NCBI GenBank assembly: GCA_050260275.1
Contig: JBLNBX010000169.1
Location: 1-34,543 of the forward strand
Source: DATMXS01 sp050260275
GTDB taxonomy: Bacteria; Acidobacteriota; Terriglobia; Bryobacterales; Bryobacteraceae
Length of the DNA: 34,543 nucleotides
Direction: 5' to 3'
In this document: piece by piece, positions 20,723 to 30,033 of the stretch
How positions within the stretch are numbered: position 1 is the first letter of the stretch
Layout: each line of letters opens with the position of its first letter
Notes under the pieces: model-generated
Databases searched by the model: none
What the model was told of the DNA's origin: nothing
The model's input: the letters and a program-made list of their open reading frames with translations, nothing else
Made by a program: the position numbers and the translations under genes

Positions 20723-23700
20723 ATGCGATTGCTGTTAAAAGGACTCAGGGTGTCGAGCAGCGTCCTGCTGCTTGGGATCCTCATCGCATCTTTAGGTTAC
20801 GGTCAGATCCGATCAGGCGCGATCACAGGCACAGTGACCGACGCTACGGGCGCCGTGGTACCCGGCGTCCAGGTGGTTGTCACGAATCAGGAAACTAATG
20901 TCGAGACCACCGCGGTAACGACCGATGCGGGCCTCTATACGGCCCCCTATTTGCCAGCGGGGACCTACACCGTCTCGGTGAACGCCCCTGGATTCGCGCC
21001 TTATCGTGAAAGGGACATACCCCTCGCGACGGCGCAGACCGCCAGGATCGACATCACCCTTCGGGTGGGCAGCCTCGAGCAGGCCGTAGAAGTTGTCGCA
21101 ACGGCGATGCAGCTTCAGACGGCCAGCAGCACGGTGTCAGGCGGGGTCGAGACCCAGATGATCGACGTGCTGCCAAACATCACCCAGAACCCGTTGTTTT
21201 ACGCGGCTTTGCAGCCGGGTGTTGTAGCTAGCAACGCCACCCAGGACACGACCGGTCTGTCGTCGTTCGGCATCGGTATGACCGGACGCCGCCAGTTCTC
21301 CGCTCTCAGCGCCAATGGCGGTCGTCCGTTCACCAATGACATCCAGTTGGACGGTCTGCCGGTGATGGGCGGTGGTTACAACGAGACCTCGGTCGTGCCC
21401 AACACAGAGGGCCTTCGCGAGGTTCGCGTTATCCAGAACAACTTCAGCGCCGAGTACGGTCGTGGCCAGGCGGTTCTGTCCATGAGCACGAAGCCGGGAA
21501 CGAACGACTTCCATGGGACGGCCACCTACATGATGCGTAACGAGGCGTTCAACGCGAACACCTTCGGGCGCAACGCCAACGAGCTGCCCAGGGAAGCTTT
21601 CAAGGTCCATGATTTCGGAGGCTCCCTCGGCGGCCGGATCATTCGCGACCAGTTGTTCTTCCACAGCAGCTACCACCACATGCGGCACGACCGTGGCAGC
21701 GCCAGCCTCTACACCGTCCCGACGGCCCTGGAGCGCGTGGGAGATTTCAGCAAGACGTTCATCCGCGATGAATCCGGAGCGGCGGTGCCTGCGGCGGTAT
21801 TCGATCCGTTCAACGTTACGCAGCTCGGTCCGGACCTCTACCGGCGCGCTGCGGTTCCGGACGCCATAATTCCGAACCCGCATCCGGCTGCGCTGTTGGC
21901 CTACAGCTACTACCCCGAACCCAACCGGACTCCGGACGACGCGTTCAACACCAACAACTTCCAGTCCGCGGTGGTGCAGACCGTCCGGCGTCATAACCTC
22001 AACAACCGCGTCGACTTCCAGCGCGGCCAGCACTCTCTGTACTTCAGCGGCGGCATTTCCTGGGCGGAAATCGTCACGCCGCGCCCGTTTGGCGAATCGC
22101 CGTTCAACGGGGCGCCGGGATCGCAGAGCGACAAGAACCCGTATTTCCAGGTCGGTGATACGGTCGTTCTGAGCCCGACCATGGTGCTGGACGTCCGCTA
22201 CGGCATGAGCCGGATCATGGCCAAGCTCCAGGCGGGAGATAAGAAGGGCTTCACCGCGGATCTGTACGACCAGTTCGGCGTGCCGAGGAATCTGCACCCG
22301 CTGATGATTTTCTTCGGTACGGCGCCTGACATCTCCCCGAATACTGCCGGCACTGGCGTCGGCGGAGGCAGCAACTGGACGGGCCTGACGAGCGGACTTT
22401 TCAACAGCAAGGTTGAAGGGCAGCTCAACCACAGCCTGACGGGCAGCCTGACGATTATCCGCGGGCGCTGGACCCACAAGATGGGCGGCGAGTTCCGCAA
22501 CCTGCTGTCCAACTACGCCGATCCGGAGCAGGGCTCGGTGGCATACCCCTCCCAGTGGCATAGCGTTGGCGGCAACTTCAACTTCGAGTACGTCACCGCC
22601 AACGGCGGAGTTGCGGGCGACACGCGGAACAACGTGCAGAGAGGCATCAACGCAGCCCGCATGCTCCAGGGCGCCGGGCTGTACTGGATCCGTCCCGGCA
22701 TGAACGTGAATCCGGCGTTCTCCCAGAAGTACCTGGCGTTCTACAGCCAGAACGACTGGCGTGCGACGGCCAAGCTGACCATCAACCTTGGCCTGCGCTG
22801 GGAGCTCCAGCCCGGACCCACCGAGCGCTTCGACCGCATGTCTTCCTACGACCTCAGAGCCACCTCGCCTTGGGGAACGCAGGGCACGCTTGCGTTCGTC
22901 GGCACCGGCGGCTACAGCCGCAATCTGTGGGATACGACCTGGGACAACTGGGGGCCGCGCCTTGGCGCAGCTTACCAACTTGATGACCGCACGGTCATCC
23001 GCGGCGGTTTCGGCATCACCTATCTGCCGACGAGCACGGGATACTTCCCGAGCCCGGTGGACTACGGCGCAGTCACGTTCTCCGGCGGCGTCAACCAGAT
23101 TCCCTACGGCCTGAACCCGCAGGGCGTTCCGGTGGTGAAGTTCTCCGACCCCGCGCCGCTGGCGCCGGCTGTGGGCAACGACGTCACCAACCCCGCAGCC
23201 TGGGGCATCGGCGAGTGCCGCTTCGACCGGCACTACAAGAATGGCCAGGCCATGCAGTGGAACTTCTTCATCGAGCGCCGGTTGGGCGAGACCTGGATGG
23301 CGTCGGTCGGCTACACGGCTTCCAAGAGCAAGAACCTGATGAACCGGTCGTTCCCGATCCAGAACCTGCAGAGCATCCCCGCCGCGACGCTGGCGGAATG
23401 GCGGCAGCAGTGGATCGACAGCAACGGCACGCTGAACCCGGCGAGCCAGCAAGTCCAGAACCCCTGGCAGCCCGCCACCGGCGATCTGCTGCCGTTCAAG
23501 GGGCCGCTGGCTTCGCGGACGATCTCCCGCGAAAGCTCGCTCTACCCCTATCCGCTGCTGGTCGGTTCGGCGGCGGCGATCAACAGGTCTGATGCGACGG
23601 CTGATTACCACGCTCTTCAGCTCCGCCTCACTCGCGCCTTCGCGAACGGCCTGATGTTCGACGCGCACTACACCTGGTCGAAGGAAATCGACAACACCGA

Positions 23701-24490
23701 CAACATGGCCGACAACCAGGGCTTCAACGCCGGCGGAACGGTTGGCAACCACGACATATTGAACCTGAAGAACAACAGGCACCTGGGTATGTCCGACATT
23801 CCGCACCGGTTCGTCCTGACCGCTCTGTACGAGCTGCCGTTCGGCCAGGGCAAGCCGTTCGACGCTGAGAACCGGGTTTTCCGGGCCATCGCCAGCGGCT
23901 GGCAGACCAGCGCCACCGTGATCGCCCAGTCGGGTACGCCGATCGCGATCAGCGGCGCTACCGATGGTGCGGTGCTCGGGCGGCCGGACCGCCTCGAGGG
24001 TGTTCCGATCGAAGTTCCTAAGGAACTCCAGAAGTGGTACGACGGCAAGACCTCCGTTACGCTGCCCAACGGCCGCGTTATCACGCCCAACAAGAACACG
24101 TTCCTGAAGTATTATTCAGGTGCTTTCGAGGGTCGAGTTGTGACCGCGCCGAACGGCAAGACGATCATCGACCGGTTCTGGTGGGGCACTGGAGCGCCGG
24201 TGTACAACGACATCCGCACTCCGGGCCGGTACAACATCGACATGGGTTTGAGGCGCACGTTCAGGATTCTGGAGAACCTGAGCCTCGAGATCGGAGCTGA
24301 TGCCATCAACGTCCTGAACCACACTCAGCTCAGCGGTGCATACTCCGGCAACCTTGGCTCTACCAACACCGGCACGAACGCTGCAAAAGGGCTCAAGCCC
24401 GGCATGAACAGCAGCGACACGTTCGGTACCATCGGTACCAACACGTTTGCTCCTCGGCAGATAATGCTGCGGGCGCTGATTCGCTTCTGA
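20723..24490 (+). CDS. TonB-dependent receptor with carboxypeptidase-regulatory-like N-domain
   Basis: A 1255-residue outer-membrane receptor of the Oar/SusC-like type abundant in Acidobacteriota. Residues 1-27 are a signal peptide (SSSVLLLGILIASLGYGQ); residues 31-112 form a carboxypeptidase-regulatory-like beta-sandwich (SGAITGTVTDATGAVVPGVQ ... YLPAGTYTVSVNAPGF). A plug domain follows, with RQFSALSANGGRPFTNDIQLDG and VIQNNFSAEYGRGQAVLSMSTK. The rest is a beta-barrel with alternating aromatic strands, ending in a C-terminal Phe (IMLRALIRF), the outer-membrane insertion signal. It probably imports oligosaccharides, as the adjacent genes are glycosidases; there is no SusD-like binding protein. 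ATG 20723 has GAGG eight bases upstream. A terminator follows at 24582. Confidence 0.93.
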   Translation: MRLLLKGLRVSSSVLLLGILIASLGYGQIRSGAITGTVTDATGAVVPGVQVVVTNQETNVETTAVTTDAGLYTAPYLPAGTYTVSVNAPGFAPYRERDIPLATAQTARIDITLRVGSLEQAVEVVATAMQLQTASSTVSGGVETQMIDVLPNITQNPLFYAALQPGVVASNATQDTTGLSSFGIGMTGRRQFSALSANGGRPFTNDIQLDGLPVMGGGYNETSVVPNTEGLREVRVIQNNFSAEYGRGQAVLSMSTKPGTNDFHGTATYMMRNEAFNANTFGRNANELPREAFKVHDFGGSLGGRIIRDQLFFHSSYHHMRHDRGSASLYTVPTALERVGDFSKTFIRDESGAAVPAAVFDPFNVTQLGPDLYRRAAVPDAIIPNPHPAALLAYSYYPEPNRTPDDAFNTNNFQSAVVQTVRRHNLNNRVDFQRGQHSLYFSGGISWAEIVTPRPFGESPFNGAPGSQSDKNPYFQVGDTVVLSPTMVLDVRYGMSRIMAKLQAGDKKGFTADLYDQFGVPRNLHPLMIFFGTAPDISPNTAGTGVGGGSNWTGLTSGLFNSKVEGQLNHSLTGSLTIIRGRWTHKMGGEFRNLLSNYADPEQGSVAYPSQWHSVGGNFNFEYVTANGGVAGDTRNNVQRGINAARMLQGAGLYWIRPGMNVNPAFSQKYLAFYSQNDWRATAKLTINLGLRWELQPGPTERFDRMSSYDLRATSPWGTQGTLAFVGTGGYSRNLWDTTWDNWGPRLGAAYQLDDRTVIRGGFGITYLPTSTGYFPSPVDYGAVTFSGGVNQIPYGLNPQGVPVVKFSDPAPLAPAVGNDVTNPAAWGIGECRFDRHYKNGQAMQWNFFIERRLGETWMASVGYTASKSKNLMNRSFPIQNLQSIPAATLAEWRQQWIDSNGTLNPASQQVQNPWQPATGDLLPFKGPLASRTISRESSLYPYPLLVGSAAAINRSDATADYHALQLRLTRAFANGLMFDAHYTWSKEIDNTDNMADNQGFNAGGTVGNHDILNLKNNRHLGMSDIPHRFVLTALYELPFGQGKPFDAENRVFRAIASGWQTSATVIAQSGTPIAISGATDGAVLGRPDRLEGVPIEVPKELQKWYDGKTSVTLPNGRVITPNKNTFLKYYSGAFEGRVVTAPNGKTIIDRFWWGTGAPVYNDIRTPGRYNIDMGLRRTFRILENLSLEIGADAINVLNHTQLSGAYSGNLGSTNTGTNAAKGLKPGMNSSDTFGTIGTNTFAPRQIMLRALIRF

Positions 24491-24581
24491 CCTTAAGCGC
24501 GCGTGACCCGGTGGGCGCAGTACTACCGCCGGGTTACGCGCTGGCCACGGGTATCAACTCACGCGTGGCATGGATGGTATT

Positions 24582-24613
24582 GGGGGGCCCTGTTAGAAGC
24601 AGGCCCCCTTTTT
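24582..24613 (+). terminator. Intrinsic terminator after the TonB receptor
   Basis: A GC-rich stem GGGGGCC(C)TG/CAGGCCCCC (one bulged C, 7-base loop) is followed by five T. It ends about 120 bases after the receptor stop and separates it from the next enzyme gene. Confidence 0.8.
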
Positions 24614-24726
24614 CGTGTTCGCCTGGGTTCTTCGGGCCGGGGCAGGCTCGGAAAACCGGGGCCTGGTTGGCGGCCGCAGGCCCGGCGCGCGAAGCGCTGT
24701 TCGAGAGCGGCCGCGATAGAGGAGGC

Positions 24727-26958
24727 ATGACAACGATACTCGGCAGATACGCGCTGCTGGGGCTGGTCCTGGCGGGATCGGCCGCATATGCGCAGCAGGG
24801 CGGCCGCGTGGATCTCGGCCGCTTGCAGACCGGTGCGACGGTTTCGTTCACTCGCGCCGCGACGGGCGAGTGGGGTATAGAGATCGCGGGAGGGGCGGCT
24901 CCGCGAATCGTACAGCCTAAGCCTGCGAGACTCGAGGTGTTCCGCACGGAGCAGGATATCCGCCAGCTTGCAGCCGGTTACCGGACGGTCAGGAAGTCGG
25001 CTGCGGGCATAGACGCCGGCGCGGAAATTTCATACGACGATGGCGTCGTCTTCCGGGTCCAGGACCGTTGGAGCCTGAGCGGAGCGGTGCTCTCGGTGCG
25101 CAGAAGCGTGGAGATCGCGGGGAACGCGCAGGGTGGCTTTCACTCATCCGTGGTCCTGACCGTTGATCCTGCCGTGGGCTGGAGCGACATCAACTATATG
25201 GCGCCCGGCGCGCTCTACGGCGACCCCACCTACAACGGCGACCGCTCCCCGGGCGGCACGCTGAACTACGCGGCCCGGCGCTACATCATGCGGGAGGATA
25301 TGCTCCCGGCGCCGCTGTTCGCGCTCTCGTTCGCCAACGGCGCTTCAATAGCCATCCTTGACCCGGCACCGCGCGGCGATTCCACGATGGAGGAAACCAG
25401 GCTCGCACAGGCTGTGATGACCGACGCGCGGTTTCAGTTCGGCGCGATCGGGGCACACGAGCCCGACGGCGGCCCCGTCGAGTTCGGCTTCTGGTTTCCT
25501 GGAAACACCACCCAGTTCGCGCGCGCCCGGCAGCAGGAACAGGCGCCGCCCACCACGAGATGGATCCGGCGGTATCACCCCATCGCGCAGGGAACGGCCC
25601 ATTCATATCAGGTGGATTTCCGCTTCGGGCAGAACGAGTCTTTTCGTGACGTGACCCGCAATGCGTGGCGCTGGGCGTGGAACACTCTGAAACCCGCCGT
25701 CGCGTACCACGACATCGAGCAGGTCCGCCGGGTGCTGATAGACCATCTGGCCGCACAGGCCGCGACCGTCGATGGCCGCACCGCCATTCCCTTCGTGCTG
25801 AACACCATCACCGACCAGAAGCAGTGGAACTGGAGCATGGTGGCGATGGGGTTCGTCGGAAAGAACCTCGAGTGCGCGGACCAGTTGCTGCGTGAAGGCG
25901 ACCGGGACAAGACTGAACGCGGGCAGAAGATGCGCGAGACCGGCCTCGCAATCATCTCGTCCATGATCAAGGCGCTGTCGGAGGTGCCGCTGCAGGCGAC
26001 AGGCTACGACCTCAACACCGGGAAACCGCACGACCACATCTGGCTCGCTCCCTGGCTGCGCAACGCGACAGAAGACATGCGGGCGCTCATGCGGGCTTAC
26101 CGCCGCGAGCGGGCTCAAGGCCGCGAGCATCCGGAGTGGTTCAACTGGGTGAAGTCCTACGTGGACTGGTTGATACTGCAGCAGCGAGAGGATGGGTCCT
26201 TCCCGCGGCGCTGGCAGCCGGGAAGCAGCGAGGTCGCTGAGCCGACGGGAACGACCAGCTACAACCCCGTGCCGCTGCTCATCATGATGAGCGAAGAGAC
26301 CGGCGACCCGAAGTACAAGCAGTCGGCAATCCGGGCTGCAGAGTACGTCTGGTCGACATGGGGGACGCGCGGCGTCTTCATCGGGGGTGCAAGCGACAAC
26401 CCGAACATAACCGATAAAGAAGCCGGCATGCTCAGCCTGGAGGCTTACCTCAGCCTCTACGACTCGACAAAAGAGCCCAAGTGGCTGGAGCGCGCCAAGG
26501 CAGCCGCGGACTTCGCCGAGAGCTGGATCTGGATCTGGAATCTGCCGATGCCGCCGGATGCCGATGACGCTCAACTCCACTACAAGAAGGGCGTATCGAC
26601 AATCGGCCCGCAAGGCATCACGGCCGCCGTGGCTGGCAGCGTCGATCAGTACATGGACTGGTCCGTGCCTTCGTACGCGAAACTGTACAACTACACGAAG
26701 GACGAGCACTACCTCGACGTTGCGCGCATACTGCTGCACAACACGAAGTCAATGATCGCTCTTCCGGGCCGCCAGTACGACTTCAAAGGCATAGGCTGGC
26801 AGCAGGAAGGCTGGCGCTTCGGTCCCGGCGGGTCCGGGCGCGGCATCGGTGGACACCGGTTCTGGCTGCCGTGGATTTCCTCGAACCACCTGTTCGGAAT
26901 AAACGGTCTCGAGGAGTACGACCCCGCACTGTTCAAGAAGCTGTGTGCGAAACCGTAG
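24727..26958 (+). CDS. Exported all-alpha glycosidase-like protein of unrecognised family
   Basis: A 743-residue protein with a signal peptide (LLGLVLAGSAAYAQQ). Residues 30-330 look like a beta-sandwich domain. Residues 340-740 show repeated helix pairs with aromatic and acidic loops (WLAPWLRNATEDMRAL, FNWVKSYVDWLILQQREDGSFPRRW, YKQSAIRAAEYVWSTWGTRGVFIGG, YLDVARILLH), the pattern of an (alpha/alpha)6 six-hairpin glycosidase barrel or polysaccharide lyase. I do not recognise a CAZy family signature. The setting, between a TonB receptor and GH27/GH51/GH5 genes, supports a role in polysaccharide breakdown. ATG 24727 has an AGAGGAGG site directly upstream; the frame is open earlier but runs through the terminator at 24582. 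Catalytic residues cannot be named. Confidence 0.75.
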   Translation: MTTILGRYALLGLVLAGSAAYAQQGGRVDLGRLQTGATVSFTRAATGEWGIEIAGGAAPRIVQPKPARLEVFRTEQDIRQLAAGYRTVRKSAAGIDAGAEISYDDGVVFRVQDRWSLSGAVLSVRRSVEIAGNAQGGFHSSVVLTVDPAVGWSDINYMAPGALYGDPTYNGDRSPGGTLNYAARRYIMREDMLPAPLFALSFANGASIAILDPAPRGDSTMEETRLAQAVMTDARFQFGAIGAHEPDGGPVEFGFWFPGNTTQFARARQQEQAPPTTRWIRRYHPIAQGTAHSYQVDFRFGQNESFRDVTRNAWRWAWNTLKPAVAYHDIEQVRRVLIDHLAAQAATVDGRTAIPFVLNTITDQKQWNWSMVAMGFVGKNLECADQLLREGDRDKTERGQKMRETGLAIISSMIKALSEVPLQATGYDLNTGKPHDHIWLAPWLRNATEDMRALMRAYRRERAQGREHPEWFNWVKSYVDWLILQQREDGSFPRRWQPGSSEVAEPTGTTSYNPVPLLIMMSEETGDPKYKQSAIRAAEYVWSTWGTRGVFIGGASDNPNITDKEAGMLSLEAYLSLYDSTKEPKWLERAKAAADFAESWIWIWNLPMPPDADDAQLHYKKGVSTIGPQGITAAVAGSVDQYMDWSVPSYAKLYNYTKDEHYLDVARILLHNTKSMIALPGRQYDFKGIGWQQEGWRFGPGGSGRGIGGHRFWLPWISSNHLFGINGLEEYDPALFKKLCAKP

Positions 26959-27045
26959 GCGGGGCAGGGTAGCGCGGTAAAGTGACGGCGTTCCCGTCCG
27001 CGACTCTGCGGTTGTACGGATGGAGCGCCAGGTGTTGTGACGCGA

Positions 27046-27070
27046 GGGGGCCATCGCATGTGGCCCCCTT
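27046..27070 (+). terminator. Intrinsic terminator after the all-alpha glycosidase-like gene
   Basis: Stem GGGGGCCA/TGGCCCCC (27046-27053, 27061-27068) with a 7-base loop, followed by TTCGTTGTCTTT, a weak T-run. The stem shares the GGGGGCC arm of the terminator at 24582. Confidence 0.6.
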
Positions 27071-27227
27071 CGTTGTCTTTAGCGAGCATCGGGAAATCCG
27101 GACATAGCGAGCCCGGGTTGGTCTGCGGGCGGAGGCTCTGGTCCGCTGTGAACGCAGGGCAGCGGACACTGACGCCGCCGCTGAAATACGGGCGCGCACG
27201 GCGGCGAGTTGGAGTAGTCTGGTCGGG

Positions 27228-29918
27228 ATGGAAGGCATGTACAGGAAACTCGGCAGGCGGCGTTTCATTCAGGCGACGGCAGCGGCTGCGGCGGCAGGGA
27301 CCGCGGCCGGGGCTGCGAATCAGGCGCGGAGCGTGGCCATCATTATTGATACGGCGGACGCCGTCGCTTCGTCCGCGCCGGCGCGGTGGGCGGCCGGTGA
27401 GCTGGAAAGCGCGCTCGGCGAACGCGGGCCATCTGCTCGTGTGTACGAGAGCGCCGCGCAAGTCTCCCCGGGCAATCTACGGATATTTGCCGCAGGCATG
27501 GCCTCGCGCGGCGCCGCCGCTGCGCTCAAGGCTGCGGGCGCGCGCGTGGAAGCGGTGCCGGAGGCGCTCGCGCTGTTCCGGGGACGTGACGGCGTGTGGG
27601 CGTGCGGGTATGACGCGCGTGGCCTCACCTACGCACTCCTGGAACTCGCCGACCGCGTGCGCCATTCCGCCGATCCCCTGGCGGCGCTCGTCATCTCGGA
27701 GCCGGTTTCCGAGCGGCCCGCGAACACGATCCGCAGCGCCACCCGCCTGTTCACGAGCGATGTCGAAGACAAGCCGTGGTTCAACGATCGCGAGATGTGG
27801 CCGGCATACCTTTCCATGCTGGCTTCGCAGCGCTTCAACCGCTTCAACCTTGCCTTCGGGATCGGCTACGACTTTCTCAGAGAGGTCACGGACGCCTATT
27901 TCCTTTTCACCTACCCGTTCCTGCTCGCGGTGCCCGGATATGACGTGCGCGTGCCGCAGTTGCCGGATGCCGAGCGCGACAGCAATCTTGAGATGCTGCG
28001 CTTTATCGCCCGGCAGGTCACGGAGCGAGGCATGGAGTTTCAGTTGGGTCTGTGGATGCACGGCTACGAGTGGATCAACAGCCCCAACGCGAACTACACC
28101 ATCGAGGGGCTCACCCGGCAAAACCACGGTCCTTACTGCCGCGACGCAGTGCGGGCGCTGCTGCAGGCTGTGCCCGAGATCAGCGGAATCACGTTCCGCG
28201 TGCACGGCGAGAGCGGCGTGGAGGAGGAGAGCTACCAGTTCTGGAAGACCGTCTTCGACGGCGTTGCGACGTGCGGCCGCAAGGTCGAGATCGACATGCA
28301 CGCCAAGGGCATGAGCCAGGAGATGATCGACATCGCGCTGGAAACTGGCCAGCCGGTGAAGATCTCGCCGAAGTTCTGGGCCGAGCATCTCGGCTTGCCC
28401 TATCACCAGGCGGAGATCCGCGAGCAGGAACGGCCCCGAGCCGGCGCCGAGGCGTCGCGCCTCATGAAGCTGAGCGCCGGCTCGCGCAGTTTCCTGCGCT
28501 ACGGCTATGGCGACCTGCTGCGAGAGGACCGCAAGTGGGGCGTGCTGCACCGCATCTGGCCCGGTACGCAGAGATTGCTGATCTGGGGCGACCCGGTCAC
28601 CGCTGCTTCCTACTCCCGCGCTTTTTCCTTCTGCGGCAGCGACGGCGTGGAGATTATGGAACCGCTTTCGTTCAAGGGGCGGCGCGGTTCCGGCATCGCG
28701 GGCGGGCGTTGCGCTTATGCGGACCGGTCGCTGGCTCCGCGATGGGACTGGCAGAAGTACGCGTACACGTACAGGGTCTGGGGACGCCTGCTGTATAACC
28801 CGGCGAGCGATCCGGACGTGTGGCAGCGCGCGATGCGCCGCGATTTCGGCGCTGCGGCCGCAGACCTGGAGAACGCGCTGGCAACCTCCAGCCGCATCCT
28901 GCCCGCCGTAACCACCGCGCACCTGCCCTCGGCCGCGAACAATCAATACTGGCCGGAGATGTACCTCAACCATTCCCTGATTGATGCAGCTAATCCGGGC
29001 CCGTACACCGATACCCCCAGGCCGCGAGTGTTCGGCACGGTGAGCCCGCTCGATCCGCAGTTGTTTTACCGCATGGTGGACTTCGCAGAAGACCTGCTCA
29101 AGGGCGAACGCAGCGGCAAGTACACCCCTATCGAGGTGGCGCAGTGGATCGAGGACTATGCCGCCAGGGCCGGCACATCGCTCCTGCGCGCCAAAGAGCG
29201 GGCGGAGCAGCCGAACCGGCCCGAATACCGCAGGTTGACGATTGACATTGCCATTGCCGCGGATCTTGGCCGCTTCTTCGGCGCAAAGTTTCGCGCGGGA
29301 GTCCTGTATCACATCTTCGAGAAGACGGGCGATAGAATCGCGCTCGAACAGGTCATACGAGCCTACCGCACCGCGCGCGAGGTGTGGGCCGGAATCGCGG
29401 CCCGCGCTAAGAACGTTTATATGGCCGACATCACGATTGGCGAGACGCGCGTGTTGCGCGGACACTGGGCCGATCGCCTGGCGGACATCGACGCAGACAT
29501 CGCGGCCATCAGCGCGAAGCTGGGATCTGCCAAACAGGTGTACTATCGCGACCGCATCGACAACGCCATCCGCGAGGCCCTGGGCCGGCCCAGGCGGCCC
29601 GCCGCGGCTGGACGCCACTCTCCGGCAAGCACCTTCCAGCCAGGGCGCACCCTGCCGCTCGAGTTCTTCGCCGAGAAGGTCTACGCGTCCGTGCTGCTGC
29701 ACTACCGCCACGTGAATCAGGGCGAGCGATGGCAGAGCGCGCCCATGCAGGCGGACGGCCGTCTCTGGCGCGGCGCGATCCCTTCGGAGTACACTGACAG
29801 CCCCTATCCGCTGCAGTACTATCTCGAACTGAAGGAGAATCCGGAGTTGGCCACGTTGTACCCGGGCCTCGGGGACCAGCTTACAGGCCAACCGTATTTT
29901 GTCGTGCGGAGAGCATAG
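27228..29918 (+). CDS. Tat-exported glycoside-hydrolase-like protein (GH20/GH67-like layout)
   Basis: An 896-residue protein. The N-terminus carries a twin-arginine signal, GRRRFIQA followed by an Ala-rich stretch to about residue 30. Residues 34-160 resemble the alpha/beta N-domain in front of GH20, GH67 and similar enzymes (SVAIIIDTADAV ... RIFAAGM ... ACGYDARGLTYALLELADRV). Residues 165-480 look like a TIM barrel (AYLSMLASQRFNRFNLAFGIGY ... GMEFQLGLWMHGY ... ITFRVHGESGVEEE, with Glu328 a possible catalytic acid). The C-terminal 400 residues are mostly helical. I do not recognise a CAZy family. Export as a folded protein by Tat suggests a cofactor, a metal or tight folding. ATG 27228 is used; ATG 27237 is equally possible. 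The GH27 gene starts 115 bases after. Confidence 0.72.
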   Translation: MEGMYRKLGRRRFIQATAAAAAAGTAAGAANQARSVAIIIDTADAVASSAPARWAAGELESALGERGPSARVYESAAQVSPGNLRIFAAGMASRGAAAALKAAGARVEAVPEALALFRGRDGVWACGYDARGLTYALLELADRVRHSADPLAALVISEPVSERPANTIRSATRLFTSDVEDKPWFNDREMWPAYLSMLASQRFNRFNLAFGIGYDFLREVTDAYFLFTYPFLLAVPGYDVRVPQLPDAERDSNLEMLRFIARQVTERGMEFQLGLWMHGYEWINSPNANYTIEGLTRQNHGPYCRDAVRALLQAVPEISGITFRVHGESGVEEESYQFWKTVFDGVATCGRKVEIDMHAKGMSQEMIDIALETGQPVKISPKFWAEHLGLPYHQAEIREQERPRAGAEASRLMKLSAGSRSFLRYGYGDLLREDRKWGVLHRIWPGTQRLLIWGDPVTAASYSRAFSFCGSDGVEIMEPLSFKGRRGSGIAGGRCAYADRSLAPRWDWQKYAYTYRVWGRLLYNPASDPDVWQRAMRRDFGAAAADLENALATSSRILPAVTTAHLPSAANNQYWPEMYLNHSLIDAANPGPYTDTPRPRVFGTVSPLDPQLFYRMVDFAEDLLKGERSGKYTPIEVAQWIEDYAARAGTSLLRAKERAEQPNRPEYRRLTIDIAIAADLGRFFGAKFRAGVLYHIFEKTGDRIALEQVIRAYRTAREVWAGIAARAKNVYMADITIGETRVLRGHWADRLADIDADIAAISAKLGSAKQVYYRDRIDNAIREALGRPRRPAAAGRHSPASTFQPGRTLPLEFFAEKVYASVLLHYRHVNQGERWQSAPMQADGRLWRGAIPSEYTDSPYPLQYYLELKENPELATLYPGLGDQLTGQPYFVVRRA

Positions 29919-30033
29919 TCGCGAACGGCCGCGCCGCCTTGTGTGGAGCGGCTCAACACGCGTGCCTCGATCGCGCACAGTTTGGGAACGCCTCGGGATT
30001 CTCACCCGGGGCACAGGCAAGGAGAAGAACACT

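Noticed and set aside
21137..23806. An 889-codon open frame on the minus strand inside the TonB receptor
   Set aside because: It is exactly antisense to a well-supported receptor gene, has low-complexity Arg/Val/Ala-rich translation with no domain, and is explained by the codon use of a GC-rich gene.
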